DNA from: Roseovarius sp.
GTDB taxonomy: Bacteria > Pseudomonadota > Alphaproteobacteria > Rhodobacterales > Rhodobacteraceae
Length of the DNA stretch: 64,000 bases
Reading direction: 5' to 3'
Assembly (NCBI GenBank): GCA_027493545.1
Contig: JAOSKR010000004.1
Location: 372,001-436,000 of the forward strand
The position numbers and the translations under genes are program-made. The notes beneath the pieces are model-generated. The model saw only the letters and a list, made by a program, of their open reading frames with translations, had not been told where the DNA came from and did not search any database. Positions 20,599 through 30,076 of this stretch are shown here, piece by piece (within the stretch, counting starts at the first letter, position 1; each line of letters starts with the position of its first letter).

Positions 20599-21531
20599 AT
20601 GACGATCAACGTCCTCTTTGCGGCCCGTCCCGACCGCTGGGACGACTATGAGGCCCCGCTCTCGGCCGCCCTGGCCGACGCCGGGCTCGACGCACATCTG
20701 GCGACCGACCTGCCACCCGGTGAGGTCGACTATATCGTCTATTCCCCAAGCGGCCCGGTCAGCGATTTCCGCCCCTTCACCCGTGCAAAGGCGGTTCTGA
20801 ACCTCTGGGCCGGGGTCGAGACCATCATCGGCAACCCGACGCTGACCCAGCCGCTCTGCCGGATGGTCGACGAGGGGCTGACGCTGGGCATGGCGGAATG
20901 GGTCGCGGGGCACGCACTGCGCCACCATCTCGGCACCGACCTCGACGTCCGCCGCGCCCCCGGCGACTGGAGCCCGCACATCCCGCCGCTGGCACCCGAA
21001 CGCCCGGTCACCGTGCTGGGGCTGGGCGCGCTGGGACAGGCGGCGGCGCGGATGCTCGCGAACATCGGATTTCCCGTCACCGGCTGGAGCCGGACGCAAA
21101 AGGACATCGCCGGCATCAGGTGCCTGTCCGGCGCGGATGGCCTGGACCGGGCACTGTCCAACGCGCAGATCCTGGTCCTGCTGCTGCCCGACACCCCGGC
21201 CACGGCGAACATCCTTGACGCCCGCACACTGGCCCTGCTGCCGCGCGGTGCGGTCATCCTCAACCCCGGGCGCGGCACGCTGATCGACGACGACGCCCTG
21301 CTGTTGGCGCTCGATACCGGGCAGGTGGGTCACGCAACGCTCGACGTCTTCCGGCAGGAACCCCTGCCCGGGGAACACCCCTACTGGCATCATCCGCGCG
21401 TGACCGTCACGCCGCACATTGCCGCCGAGACCCGCCCGCGCACCGCGTCCCTCACCATCGCCGAGAACATTCGCCGCTCCGAGGCCGGCGAGCCGCTCCT
21501 GCACCTCGTCGACCGCAAGCACGGGTACTGA
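20599..21531 (+). CDS. ghrA: glyoxylate/hydroxypyruvate reductase A-like dehydrogenase
   Basis: A D-2-hydroxyacid dehydrogenase of 310 residues, closest in pattern to GhrA. The nucleotide-binding fingerprint VTVLGLGALGQAAARML follows a variable N-terminal domain. The catalytic Arg (ILNPGRGTLID), Glu (DVFRQEPLPGEHPYW) and His (VTPHIAAET) are all there. It reduces glyoxylate or hydroxypyruvate in known members; substrate here is inferred. It begins 4 bases after rodA, so it may be read from the elongasome transcript, although it has no obvious link to wall synthesis. It converges on uvrC. Confidence 0.85.
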   Translation: MTINVLFAARPDRWDDYEAPLSAALADAGLDAHLATDLPPGEVDYIVYSPSGPVSDFRPFTRAKAVLNLWAGVETIIGNPTLTQPLCRMVDEGLTLGMAEWVAGHALRHHLGTDLDVRRAPGDWSPHIPPLAPERPVTVLGLGALGQAAARMLANIGFPVTGWSRTQKDIAGIRCLSGADGLDRALSNAQILVLLLPDTPATANILDARTLALLPRGAVILNPGRGTLIDDDALLLALDTGQVGHATLDVFRQEPLPGEHPYWHHPRVTVTPHIAAETRPRTASLTIAENIRRSEAGEPLLHLVDRKHGY

Positions 21532-21550
21532 GCGCGCAGGGCGCCGCGCC

Positions 21551-23431
21551 TCACCCCTTGTCGTGGAAATGGTCGTAGAGCTTCTGCGCCAGTCCCGCCG
21601 AGATGCCCTCGACCGCCTTGAGATCGGCGAGCGCCGCGCGGCTCACCGCCTTGGCCGAGCCGAAATGCGCCAGCAACGCGCGTTTGCGCGCGGCACCGAC
21701 GCCCGCGACCTCGTCGAGCGGCGAGGCCGAGATGCCCTTGGCGCGCCGCGCCCGGTGGGTGCCGATGGCGAAACGGTGCGCCTCGTCGCGCAGCCTTTGC
21801 ACGAAATAGAGCACCGGGTCGTTGCGCCTGAGCGCCATCGGCCGTTGCCCGGGGCGGTGGAACTCTTCCTTGCCGTGATCGCGGTCGACGCCCTTGGCGA
21901 CCCCGACCACGGGGATGTCGGCAACCCCCAGCTCGCGCATGATCCCGACCGCCGCGCTGATCTGCCCGGCGCCGCCGTCGATCAGCACCAGATCGGGCCA
22001 TTGCCCCTCGCGCCGGTCGGGGCTTTCCTTGAGCAGCCGCTTGAAGCGACGCGCCAGCACCTCCTTCATCATCCCGAAATCGTCGCCGGGCGTCAGCTTG
22101 TCGCCGCGGATGTTGAACTTGCGGTACTGCGACTTGATCAGCCCCTCGGGCCCGGCCACGATCATCGCGCCCACGGCGTCGCTGCCCTGGATGTGGCTGT
22201 TGTCGTAGACCTCGATCCGGGCCGGCGGCTCGTCGAGGCCAAACGCTTCGGCCAGACCTTTCAGCAGCTTCGCCTGCGTCGCCGTCTCGGCCATCTTGCG
22301 GGCCAGGCTCTCGCGTGCGTTGCGCAGCGCGCCCTCGACCAGTTCGGCCTTTTCGCCGCGCATGGGCACCAGCAGTTCGACCTTGCCGCCGCGCTTGCCC
22401 GTCAGCGCCTGCGTCATCAGGTCGGCGTTGGCCGGCATGTGCGACAGGATCACCTGCCGGGGCGGCTCCTTGTTGTCGTAGAACTGGCCCAGGAACGCCT
22501 CCAGCACCTCGGCCTCTTCGACGTCCGGTCCGACGCGGGGATAGAAATCCCGGTTGCCCCAGTTCTGCCCGGCACGGATGAAGAAGACCTGCACGCAGGC
22601 CTGGCCGTTCTCGAGGTTGAGCGCCACCAGATCGGCCTCGGTCACGGTGCGCGGGTTGATGCCCTGGGCGGCCTGCACCTGGGTCAGCGCCGTGATGCGG
22701 TCGCGCAGGGCGGCGGCGCGCTCGAACTCCATCGCCTCGGAGGCGGCCATCATCTCGGCCTTGAGCCGGCCCTGCAGTTCGGTCGAGCGGCCCGACAGGT
22801 AACGTTCGGCATCGGCGACCTGGCGGGCGTATTCGGCCTTGGTGACGTAGCCCACGCAGGGCGCGGTGCAGCGCTTGATCTGGTATTGCAGGCAGGGGCG
22901 CGTCCGGCTGGCAAAGAACGCATCCGTGCAGTTGCGCAGCTGAAACACCTTCTGCAGCTGCGCCAGCGTCCGGTTCACCGCCCCCGCGCTGGCGAAGGGG
23001 CCGTAATAGTCACCCTTTTCGGTCTTGGCGCCGCGGTGTTTCTTGATCATCGGAAAGTCGTGGGCGGTGACGATGATGCTGGGAAAGCTCTTGTCGTCGC
23101 GCAAGAGCACGTTGTAGCGCGGCTTGAGCTGCTTGATGAGGTTCTGCTCCAAGAGCAGCGCCTCGGTCTCGGTCGCGGTGGTCAGGAACATCATCGTGGC
23201 GGTCTCGGAGATCATCCGCGCAATCCGCGCGGTGTGCCCCGTGGGCCGGGCATAGTTCGCGACCCGCGCGCGCAGGTTGCGCGCCTTGCCGACATAGAGC
23301 ACGCGCGCCTTGGCATCGAGCATCCGGTAGACCCCCGGAGAGGTGTCGAGCGTCTTGAGGTATGCCCGGATCACGGCATGGCCGGTGGCAGGCGCCATAT
23401 CGGGGCCGGTATCGGTTTCAGGCCGGTTCAT
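21551..23431 (-). CDS. uvrC: excinuclease ABC subunit C
   Basis: Makes the 3' and 5' incisions around lesions during nucleotide excision repair with UvrA/B. 626 residues from the ATG at 23431: N-terminal GIY-YIG nuclease ([27 protein letters not shown]), a Cys cluster (NCTDAFF...[19 protein letters not shown]), the UvrB-binding UVR motif, the RNase H-like C-terminal nuclease ([18 protein letters not shown]) and helix-hairpin-helix motifs at the end. The frame continues upstream to 23605, but homologues start at [11 protein letters not shown] or nearby. An 8-bp inverted repeat lies 148 bp upstream. Confidence 0.95.
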   Translation of the reverse strand: MNRPETDTGPDMAPATGHAVIRAYLKTLDTSPGVYRMLDAKARVLYVGKARNLRARVANYARPTGHTARIARMISETATMMFLTTATETEALLLEQNLIKQLKPRYNVLLRDDKSFPSIIVTAHDFPMIKKHRGAKTEKGDYYGPFASAGAVNRTLAQLQKVFQLRNCTDAFFASRTRPCLQYQIKRCTAPCVGYVTKAEYARQVADAERYLSGRSTELQGRLKAEMMAASEAMEFERAAALRDRITALTQVQAAQGINPRTVTEADLVALNLENGQACVQVFFIRAGQNWGNRDFYPRVGPDVEEAEVLEAFLGQFYDNKEPPRQVILSHMPANADLMTQALTGKRGGKVELLVPMRGEKAELVEGALRNARESLARKMAETATQAKLLKGLAEAFGLDEPPARIEVYDNSHIQGSDAVGAMIVAGPEGLIKSQYRKFNIRGDKLTPGDDFGMMKEVLARRFKRLLKESPDRREGQWPDLVLIDGGAGQISAAVGIMRELGVADIPVVGVAKGVDRDHGKEEFHRPGQRPMALRRNDPVLYFVQRLRDEAHRFAIGTHRARRAKGISASPLDEVAGVGAARKRALLAHFGSAKAVSRAALADLKAVEGISAGLAQKLYDHFHDKG

Positions 23432-23578
23432 CGTGCGGTTGTCCTGATTCTCTTGCTCTCGCTGCAATCTTATCGCGCCGGTATCAAGAGTGAAGCTATC
23501 CACGGTTTCTGTGGACAACCCCGGAGACAACTTTGCGAGACCGGGAAATTTCCATTGTATTCGGCCAGCTTCCCCGGC

Positions 23579-23597
23579 GTGCCCAAATCTTGGGCAC
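23579..23597. promoter_or_regulatory. inverted repeat upstream of uvrC (possible operator)
   Basis: GTGCCCAA-ATC-TTGGGCAC is a perfect 8-bp inverted repeat with a 3-base spacer, in the AT-richer 284-bp stretch (23432-23715) between uvrC and the upstream SDR gene. Size and symmetry suit a dimeric repressor site. It is not followed by a T-run in either direction, so a terminator is less likely. No other recognisable element was seen in this intergenic stretch. Confidence 0.35.
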
Positions 23598-23715
23598 ATT
23601 TTCAACCGCCTGTTTTGCGGTAAAAATATCCGTTCACTGGCAAAATATTGAAAAGACTAGGGATTTCGTAACGCGTCCGTGAACTCGCGTTGGTCGGTGC
23701 ACAACTTGCCGCACC

Positions 23716-24498
23716 TCACGACTCCACACCCTGCACGTCAGGGGTCCGCCACGCCAGGTGCTGGCCGCCATCGACGCAGATCAGCTGCCCCGTCACCGCC
23801 CGCGCACGCAGGAGATAGGCCAGCGCGGCGGTCACGTCCTGCTCTCCGGCGCCGCGCTCCAGCACCGTGGCGCGGCGCTGGCGGCGGAAATGCCCGTCGC
23901 TCTGGCGGTGGCCCTGGAGCGTCGGGCCCGGGCCGATCGCATTGACGCGAATGCGCGGTGCCAGCGCCTGCGCGGCGGTGCGCGTGAGCGCCCAGAGCCC
24001 CATCTTGGCGATGGTGTAGCTCATGAATTCCGGCGTCAGCTTGCGCACCCGCTGATCGATCATGTTGACCACCAGCCCCCGCGCCACCGGCTCGCCATCC
24101 TCGTCGGTCTCGGGCTCCGGGATCTGCGCGGCCAGCGCCTGGGTCAGCACGAAGGGCGCGCGCAGATTGCTTTCCATGTGCCGGTCCCAGCTTTCGCGGG
24201 TAGCGGTGCCGATGCTGTCGTGCTCGAAGATCGACGCATTGTTGACGAGCGTCAGGATCGGCCCGCCCAGCGCCCCGGCCGCCCGCGGCAACAGCGCCTG
24301 CACCTGCGCCTCGTCCAGCAGATCGGCCCCGAGCGCCACCGCGCGCCGTCCCAGCGCTTCGATCTCGGTGACCACGCCGGCCGCGGCCTCGGCAGAGCTG
24401 GCGTAGTGCACCGCCACGTCGAAGCCCTGCCGCGCCAGTTCCAGCGCCATCGCCCGACCCAGCCGCCGTCCCGCGCCCGTCACCAGTGCCCGTGTCAT
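23716..24498 (-). CDS. SDR-family oxidoreductase, FolM/pteridine-reductase-like
   Basis: A 260-residue short-chain dehydrogenase/reductase. It has the cofactor motif LVTGAGRRLGRAMALELARQG (TGxxxRxG, typical of NADPH-dependent pteridine-reductase-like members), LVNNASIFEHDSIG, and the catalytic YTIAK (Tyr and Lys). The usual catalytic Ser position reads NMIDQRVRKLTP, as in FolM-like proteins. An AAGGGGG ribosome site precedes the ATG. It is directly downstream of the Ca/Na exchanger gene (10-base gap). Substrate not determinable. Confidence 0.82.
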   Translation of the reverse strand: MTRALVTGAGRRLGRAMALELARQGFDVAVHYASSAEAAAGVVTEIEALGRRAVALGADLLDEAQVQALLPRAAGALGGPILTLVNNASIFEHDSIGTATRESWDRHMESNLRAPFVLTQALAAQIPEPETDEDGEPVARGLVVNMIDQRVRKLTPEFMSYTIAKMGLWALTRTAAQALAPRIRVNAIGPGPTLQGHRQSDGHFRRQRRATVLERGAGEQDVTAALAYLLRARAVTGQLICVDGGQHLAWRTPDVQGVES

Positions 24499-24508
24499 CC
24501 GTCCCCCC

Positions 24509-25474
24509 TTATCCGCTCAGCACGGACCAGACATAGATCACGTAAAGCGCGCTCAGGGCAACGCCCCAGACCCGGCCGATATCCCGGCACATCAGCACGA
24601 AGGGAGCCAAAAGCAGCGACGCCGCCAGCATCACCCACAGATCGAAGGTCAGGAATTCCCGGTCGACCGGAATATCCTTCACCAGCGAGGCGATACCGAT
24701 GATCGCCAGAAGGTTGAACATGTTGGACCCGATGACATTGCCCAGCACCACATCGGTCTGTCGCCGGATCGCCGCCATCACCGAGGTTGCCAGTTCCGGC
24801 AGCGAGGTGCCCAGCGCCACCAGCGTCAGACCGATCATCGCATCGCTGAACCCGTAAAGCCGCGCGATGATGGAAGCGTTGTCGACCAACAGATCTGCCC
24901 CCAGCGGCAGCCCGACCAGACCCAGCACCAGAAACGCCACGATCTGCCACCACGCCATCTCGGGATCGGCGCCTTCGATATCTTCGGCATCGTCGGCATC
25001 GAGCGCGATGCGTGCCATCATTCGCTGGTGGCTGCGCACCTGACGAAAGGCATCGGCCAGGATGACCGCCAGCACCGCCAGCAACAGCACCGCCGCCAGC
25101 GTATCGAAGCGGCCGCGAAAGGCCAGCGCGACAAACCCCACGGAAACCGCCAGCATGATGAGATAGGTCCGGCGGGTGTCGCACTGGCTGACATACACCC
25201 CCGAGATGATCGCCGGCACCCCCAGCACCAACAGGATGTTGACGGTGTTCGAGCCGACCACATTGCCCAGCGCCAGCCCGGGCTTGTTGACCAGCACGGC
25301 ATTGACCGAAACCAGCAGCTCCGGCGCCGAGGTACCGAAGGCGACGATGGTCAGGCTGACGATCAGCGGCGGCACCCCGGTGCGCAGGCTGAGGTTGACC
25401 GCGCCCTTGACCAGCGCATCCCCAGCCAGCAGCAGGATCAACAGCCCCAGACCTACCAGAAGCCAGACGATCAT
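24509..25474 (-). CDS. calcium/sodium antiporter (YrbG-type CaCA exchanger)
   Basis: A 321-residue inner-membrane exchanger with ten or so helices arranged as two inverted repeats. Both alpha-repeat signatures are visible: VAFGTSAPELLVSVNAVL...GNVVGSNTVNILLVLG and VALGTSLPELATSVMAAI...GNVIGSNMFNLLAIIG, with the ion-binding Glu in SAPE/SLPE. An acidic loop (ALDADDAEDIEGADPE) separates the halves. Its ATG overlaps the stop of the preceding mini zinc-ribbon gene, so they are co-translated. Confidence 0.92.
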   Translation of the reverse strand: MIVWLLVGLGLLILLLAGDALVKGAVNLSLRTGVPPLIVSLTIVAFGTSAPELLVSVNAVLVNKPGLALGNVVGSNTVNILLVLGVPAIISGVYVSQCDTRRTYLIMLAVSVGFVALAFRGRFDTLAAVLLLAVLAVILADAFRQVRSHQRMMARIALDADDAEDIEGADPEMAWWQIVAFLVLGLVGLPLGADLLVDNASIIARLYGFSDAMIGLTLVALGTSLPELATSVMAAIRRQTDVVLGNVIGSNMFNLLAIIGIASLVKDIPVDREFLTFDLWVMLAASLLLAPFVLMCRDIGRVWGVALSALYVIYVWSVLSG

Positions 25475-25653
25475 CCGCCCTTGTCCCCGCCATTGTTCGT
25501 GCCGCAGGCGCACCGGCTCCGGCCCAGCCGAAACCGTCCGCAGCGCGGGCAGCGCGCGGCATCGAGCCGCTTCTGCCCGGGAAAACGCAGCCGTCCGAAC
25601 ATGGCCAGTACGACCATGAATACCAAGAAAAGAGTGACGATCTTTACGATCAC
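25471..25653 (-). CDS. 60-residue membrane-anchored zinc-ribbon protein
   Basis: Starting with GTG at 25653, one base after the sppA stop, it encodes an N-terminal membrane helix (IVKIVTLFLVFMVVLAMFGRLRF) and a CPRCGRFRLGRSRCACG zinc ribbon (two CxxC/CxC pairs), ending in NNGGDKGG. The stop overlaps the exchanger ATG, giving sppA, this gene and the exchanger as a coupled trio. Similar mini-proteins occur next to sppA in Rhodobacteraceae. Function unknown; perhaps an adaptor or regulator of its neighbours. Confidence 0.75.
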   Translation of the reverse strand: MIVKIVTLFLVFMVVLAMFGRLRFPGQKRLDAARCPRCGRFRLGRSRCACGTNNGGDKGG

Positions 25654-25654
25654 G

Positions 25655-26453
25655 TCACAGGCCAAAGCGGGCATAAGCCGCCCGCTCCTCGATTGCCGCG
25701 ATGCCGTCCTGCACCAAATCCATGCCGAAACGCTGCAAAAAGCCGCGCCGGCGGCCATACCGCGCGAAGCGCACCTTGTCGCCGTAAAGCTCCTTGAGTT
25801 TCGGCACCAGATGCGCCACGCCATCGACGAGACCCAGCTCGACCGCGCGGCCGCCGAGCCAGAATTCGCCGGTAAAGAGATCCTGCCCCTCGGCCAGCCG
25901 GTCGCCCCGGCGTTCCTTGACCTGGGCGATGAAGGTCTCGTGCATCTCGCCCAGGAGCCGTTTGAGCCGCTCGACGTCCTCGGCCTTTTCGGGCTGGAAC
26001 GGGTCGAGCATGCTCTTCGACCGCCCGGCGGTGTAGAGCCGCCGCTCGATCCCCTGGCGGGCCAGCAGGACATGCGCGCCGAAACCGGCGGAAATGACGC
26101 CGATCGAGCCCACGACCGAGCTCTGATCGACCCAGACATCGTCGGCGGCGCTCGCCAGCCAGTAGCCGCCCGAGGCGGCCACATCCTCGACGAAGGCATG
26201 CACCGGCACCGCCTTTTTCCACCGCCAGCCGCCGGATGCGCGCGGCAATCAGCGACGACTGCACCGGCGAGCCCCCGGGCGAGTTGATCGCCAGCGCCAC
26301 CGCCGCGGGCTTGCCGCGCCTGAACGCCTTTTCGATCACCGGCGCCAGCGCCTCGTCGCTCAACTGCATCCGCGCACCGGTTCCGATGGCTCCGGTGAGC
26401 CGGATCACGGCCACCAGCGGTCCGCGCTTGATGAAGGGGATTTGGAAGCCCAT
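25655..26453 (-). CDS. sppA: signal peptide peptidase SppA, short form (frame broken)
   Basis: Membrane-associated serine peptidase of family S49 that degrades cleaved signal peptides. From MGFQIPFIKRGPLVAVIRLTG at 26453 it shows INSPGGSPVQSSLIAARIRRLAVEK, then in the next frame VPVHAFVEDVAASGGYWLASAADD (catalytic Ser in ASGGYW) and YTAGRSKSMLDPF (catalytic Lys). The frame breaks in T5 at 26214-26218 (one surplus base). Both active-site parts are intact, so the gene is probably functional. Downstream genes are coupled. Confidence 0.87.
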
Positions 26454-26738
26454 GCGCCCGATGTAGATTGCACCCACCCTCAGAACAAGGCGGCGGCGGC
26501 GGGCAAATTCAGTCATGGCGAACAAATCCCCTTGCCGGCGGCAAATAAGTCACGCACCTGCGCAGGCCCCGGGCGGCCTGCGTCCGAAGCACTCGCGCCA
26601 GAGATGAAAGGCCCGCCACCGCCCTTGCTGTTTTCCGGTCTCGAATTCCCCTTGCGCATCCTTTACGCCACGCGCATGGCTGATCTTTTTCGCGCCGTCG
26701 GTATAGGATGGCGCCAGCTCAATCCTGTCGGCCCGCCC

Positions 26739-27993
26739 ATGCCCGCCCTCTGCCGCGCCTGCCTGACCCGTTTCGACACCGGCCCGCGCTGCCCACGGCT
26801 GCGGCAGTCCGCGGGTGATCGTCCATGACGAACTCTTCGAGCTGTCGATCGCGCACATGGATTGCGACGCCTTTTATGCCAGCGTCGAAAAACGCGACGA
26901 TCCCGGCCTGCGCGACCGGCCGGTGATCATCGGCGGCGGGCGCCGCGGGGTGGTCTCGACCGCCTGCTACATCGCCCGCATCCGCGGCGTCCGCTCGGCG
27001 ATGCCGATGTTTCGGGCGCTGCAGTTATGCCCCGACGCGGTGGTGCTGAAACCGCGGATGGAAGCCTATGCGCAGGTGTCGCGCCGCATCCGGGCGATGA
27101 TGCTGGATCTCACCCCGGATGTGGAGCCGCTCTCGCTCGACGAGGCGTTCATGGATCTGACGGGCACCGCGCGGCTGCATGGCGCGCCGCCGGCCGTGCT
27201 GCTGGCGCGGCTCTTGCGGCGGATGCGGAATGAGCTTGGCATCACCGGTTCGGTCGGGCTCAGCCACAACAAGTTTCTCGCCAAGGTGGCCTCGGACCTC
27301 GACAAGCCGCAGGGGTTTTCGGTGATCGGACGGGCCGAGACCGACACCTTCCTGCGCGACCGGCCGGTGAGCCTGATCTGGGGCGTCGGCGCGGCGACAC
27401 GGGCGGCACTCGAGGCCGCTGGCATCCGCAGCTTCACCGACCTGCGGCGCTGGGACAGGACCGACCTCATTGCCCGCTTCGGCGCCATGGGCGGCCGGCT
27501 GTGGTATCTGGCGCGCGGTCAGGACAGCCGCCGTGTGCAGGCCGACGCGCCGGTGAAATCCATCTCGAACGAGACCACATTCGCCGAGGACACCACCGAT
27601 ATCGACCGGCTCGAGGGACATCTGTGGCGGCTGTCGGAAAACGTCGCCGACCGCGCCAAGGCCCGCGATCTGGCGGGGCGCGTGGTGACGCTCAAGCTCA
27701 AGCGCGCCGATCACACCATACTGACCCGGCGGCGGTCGCTGCGCGAGCCAACCCAGATGGCCGACACGATCTGGCGCACCGCGCAACACCTGCTGGTCCA
27801 GGTCGAGGGCGCGGCGTCCTACCGGCTGATCGGGGTCGGGCTGTCCGATCTCGGCCCTGCCGCCCCTGACGATCCGCCGGGCGACCTGCTCGATCCGCAC
27901 GCGCGGGCGCGCGGGCTGGCCGAGCGCGCCACCGACGACATCCGCCACCGGTACGGGCCGGACGCCATCGTCAAGGGCCGCAGCCTGCGCTGA
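26739..27993 (+). CDS. dinB: DNA polymerase IV with N-terminal zinc finger (frame broken)
   Basis: Y-family translesion polymerase. The palm/fingers begin IAHMDCDAFYASVEKRDDP (catalytic Asp) and carry LSLDEAFMDLTG (catalytic Asp-Glu), then the thumb and a little-finger domain (SISNETTFAEDTTDIDRLEGHLWRLSE). The Rhodobacterales form has a short N-terminal extension MPALCRACLTRFDTGPRC..CGSPRVIVHDELFEL with two CxxC pairs. Here it is out of frame with the rest because of one surplus C at 26792-26794. The divergent 285 bp to sppA (26454-26738) show no clear SOS box. Confidence 0.88.
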
Positions 27994-28023
27994 GCCGCGC
28001 ACCAAGGGAGCTGTTCGACCGCG

Positions 28024-28887
28024 CTATTCCGCCGCAAGAGATCGTGCGGCGGGCCGTCCGATGGCGGCGATATCGGCGATCACCCCCTCCAGCAGCCGCT
28101 TGAAGGCGGCAAAGCCCGGGGTCGGGCGGATCGTCCGCTCGTCCATGTAAAGGGCGCGGTCGATCTCGATCTGCAGGGCGTGACAGCCCGCCACCGGGCG
28201 GCCGTAATGCTGCACCACGAAGGCGCCGGCAAAGGGCGTGTTGCGCGCCACCGCGAGCCCGGCGTCGCGGAACGCCTGCTCGACCCGGTCGACTACTTCC
28301 TCGGCTGCGGCAGCGCCGAAACGGTCACCCAGCACCACCTCGGCACGCCTGTGCCCCGAGCGCGCCACCTGGTCCATCGCCTCGTGCGGCATCGAATGGC
28401 AGTCGATCAGGATCGCCCGGCCGAAATCAGCCTGCGCGCGGGCCACCTCGTCGCGCAGCGCGGCGTGGTAGGGGCGCCAGTAGCGCGCGATCCGGCCCTC
28501 GGCCTCGGCGCGGGTGATCTTGCCGCGATAGATCGCCTGCCCGTTGGCCACCACCCGGGGAACCACCCCGAGCCCCGAGGCCACGCGCGGGTTGTGTCCG
28601 GTCTGGCGCACCCCCTCGATCAGCGCCGGATCGAGTTCGTCGGCGCTGCGGTTGAGATCGACGAAGGCGCGGGGAACCCGTGCACAGACGAGCGGCGCGC
28701 CATGTGCGGGCGCGCTGTCGAAAAGCCGGTCGACAAAGGCATCCTCGGAACTGCGGATCGCGCTTTCGCCCAGTACCGACCGTTCGAGAAAGCTCGGCGG
28801 ATAATTCCGTCCGCTATGGGGCGAGGCAAAGACCACGCAGGTGTCGCGCCGCGCCGGCCGGGATATGTGAACCGCATGATCGACCAT
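28024..28887 (-). CDS. N-formylglutamate amidohydrolase family protein
   Basis: A 287-residue Zn-dependent hydrolase of the HutG/FGase family, releasing formate from N-formylglutamate in the histidine utilisation pathway of known members. Characteristic segments are VVFASPHSGRNYPPSFL, SSEDAFVDRLF, RVPRAFVDLNRSADELDP and ILIDCHSMPHE. An AGGAGGGG ribosome site fixes the ATG at 28887. No other hut gene is nearby, so the physiological substrate is uncertain. Confidence 0.88.
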   Translation of the reverse strand: MVDHAVHISRPARRDTCVVFASPHSGRNYPPSFLERSVLGESAIRSSEDAFVDRLFDSAPAHGAPLVCARVPRAFVDLNRSADELDPALIEGVRQTGHNPRVASGLGVVPRVVANGQAIYRGKITRAEAEGRIARYWRPYHAALRDEVARAQADFGRAILIDCHSMPHEAMDQVARSGHRRAEVVLGDRFGAAAAEEVVDRVEQAFRDAGLAVARNTPFAGAFVVQHYGRPVAGCHALQIEIDRALYMDERTIRPTPGFAAFKRLLEGVIADIAAIGRPAARSLAAE

Positions 28888-29050
28888 GGCCCCTCCTGAT
28901 CCGCGCCGCATCTGGCCCGGGGCATAATAGAGCGAAATCGCGGTACCGAAAGCCCTTGATCCCGCATTCAACTCCTTTTATAGACCTCGGGCACCGGCGC
29001 GGATTTCCGCGCCCCAATATTTTGGGGCCGAAAGCGGCGGCGGTGATCAC

Positions 29051-29125
29051 GGGCGATTAGCTCAGCGGTAGAGCACTTCGTTGACATCGAAGGGGTCACA
29101 AGTTCGATCCTTGTATCGCCCACCA
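29051..29125 (+). tRNA. tRNA-Val (GAC)
   Basis: Acceptor GGGCGAT pairs with ATCGCCC; the anticodon stem CTTCG/CGAAG carries loop TTGACAT, giving anticodon GAC (Val, GTC/GTT codons). The T arm ACAAG TTCGATC CTTGT and an encoded CCA are present. Just upstream (28996-29027) two small palindromes, GGCGCGG-ATTT-CCGCGCC and CCCCAATATTTTGGGG, stand side by side. Confidence 0.97.
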
Positions 29126-29202
29126 TATTCACTGCCCGGCGCCGGCCGCCGGGCACCCGCAACCCCAGGCGCTGGCCCGCGCCGCGACATAGGAGACGAC
29201 CG

Positions 29203-29328
29203 ATGAAGGTCAGGAACTCGCTGCGTTCGCTCAAGAACCGGCACCGCGATTGCCGCGTCGTGCGCCGCAAAGGCCGCGTCTACGTGATCAACAAGACGCA
29301 AAGACGGTTCAAGGCCCGCCAGGGCTGA
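29203..29328 (+). CDS. rpmJ: 50S ribosomal protein L36 (YkgO-type, zinc-independent)
   Basis: A 41-residue basic protein, [41 protein letters not shown]. It has a single Cys in place of the four zinc ligands of the classical L36, so it is the C-minus (type B/YkgO-like) form with the alphaproteobacterial sequence. AGGAG precedes the ATG. It lies between tRNA-Val and a strong terminator. Confidence 0.96.
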   Translation: MKVRNSLRSLKNRHRDCRVVRRKGRVYVINKTQRRFKARQG

Positions 29329-29351
29329 GCCGCCGCGACAGCGCAACAGCA

Positions 29352-29377
29352 AGCCCCGCCGCCAGCGGGGCTTTTTG
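29352..29377 (+). terminator. intrinsic terminator after rpmJ
   Basis: An 8-bp perfect stem AGCCCCGC / GCGGGGCT with a 5-base loop is followed by TTTTTGTT. It ends the tRNA-Val/rpmJ transcription unit. Confidence 0.9.
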
Positions 29378-29400
29378 TTGTCGGCAGCGGAACAACCGCA

Positions 29401-30012
29401 TCAGCCTGTTTGCGGTTTCACCTGCCCCTCGCGCAGCCACGACAGCGCATCCTCAAGCCGGTCGTCGCCCCAGAACAGCTCGCCTTCGATCACGAAGCTC
29501 GGCACGCCGAATATGCCCCGCCGGCGTGCCTCGTCGGTGGCTGCACGATAGGCCGTGCCCACCGCTTCCGTCTCGCTCTCAGCAATGATCGCGGCGGGAT
29601 CCTTGCCAAGCCCGGCGAGCGTCGCGCGCAGGTTGGCGTCGCCGCCGGCGGGTTCGGCACATTCGAACCAGCGCCGGTAGGTCTCGACCATATATTCGCG
29701 GCACCAGCCCTGCGCCCGCGCCAGTATCGCAACGCGGTTGGCGCGGTCGAAATCCCGCAGCGGATAGTCCGCCGGCAGCTTGGGCGCCAGCCCATACATC
29801 GCCGCCCGGCGACCGATATCGCGCCACATGTAGGCTGCCTTGACCGGTTTTCTGGCGAAGGGCACGTTGTCCATCTCGATCATGATTTCCCGTACGCTGA
29901 ACGGGCGCCAGTCGAAATGGATGCCCGTCGCCGCCTCGATGGCGGGCAGACGGGAGACGGTCAGATAGCTGTAGGTACTTCCGACCGACACCCAGAATTC
30001 GGGCTCTGCCAT
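29401..30012 (-). CDS. 2-hydroxychromene-2-carboxylate isomerase family (DsbA fold)
   Basis: A 203-residue thioredoxin-fold protein of the HCCA isomerase/kappa-GST type. The N-terminal WVSVGSTYSYLTVSRL has Ser at the position that activates glutathione, with no CxxC pair. The C-terminal GIFGVPSFVIEGELFWGDDRLEDAL carries the cis-Pro loop and the substrate-site Trp-Gly-Asp. Known members isomerise aromatic intermediates using glutathione. No aromatic-degradation genes are nearby, so the substrate is open. Start at MAEPEFW (30012). Confidence 0.82.
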   Translation of the reverse strand: MAEPEFWVSVGSTYSYLTVSRLPAIEAATGIHFDWRPFSVREIMIEMDNVPFARKPVKAAYMWRDIGRRAAMYGLAPKLPADYPLRDFDRANRVAILARAQGWCREYMVETYRRWFECAEPAGGDANLRATLAGLGKDPAAIIAESETEAVGTAYRAATDEARRRGIFGVPSFVIEGELFWGDDRLEDALSWLREGQVKPQTG

Positions 30013-30076
30013 GAGACTCCCCGACTGTTTCGGCCATCCTGACACAGAACGCCGGCGATTTCCATCGGCAGTAGCG

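Noticed and set aside
28996..29027. Two adjacent palindromes before tRNA-Val as a terminator for the amidohydrolase gene
   Set aside because: They lie upstream, not downstream, of that minus-strand gene and lack a T-run; at most a processing or promoter-proximal feature of the tRNA.
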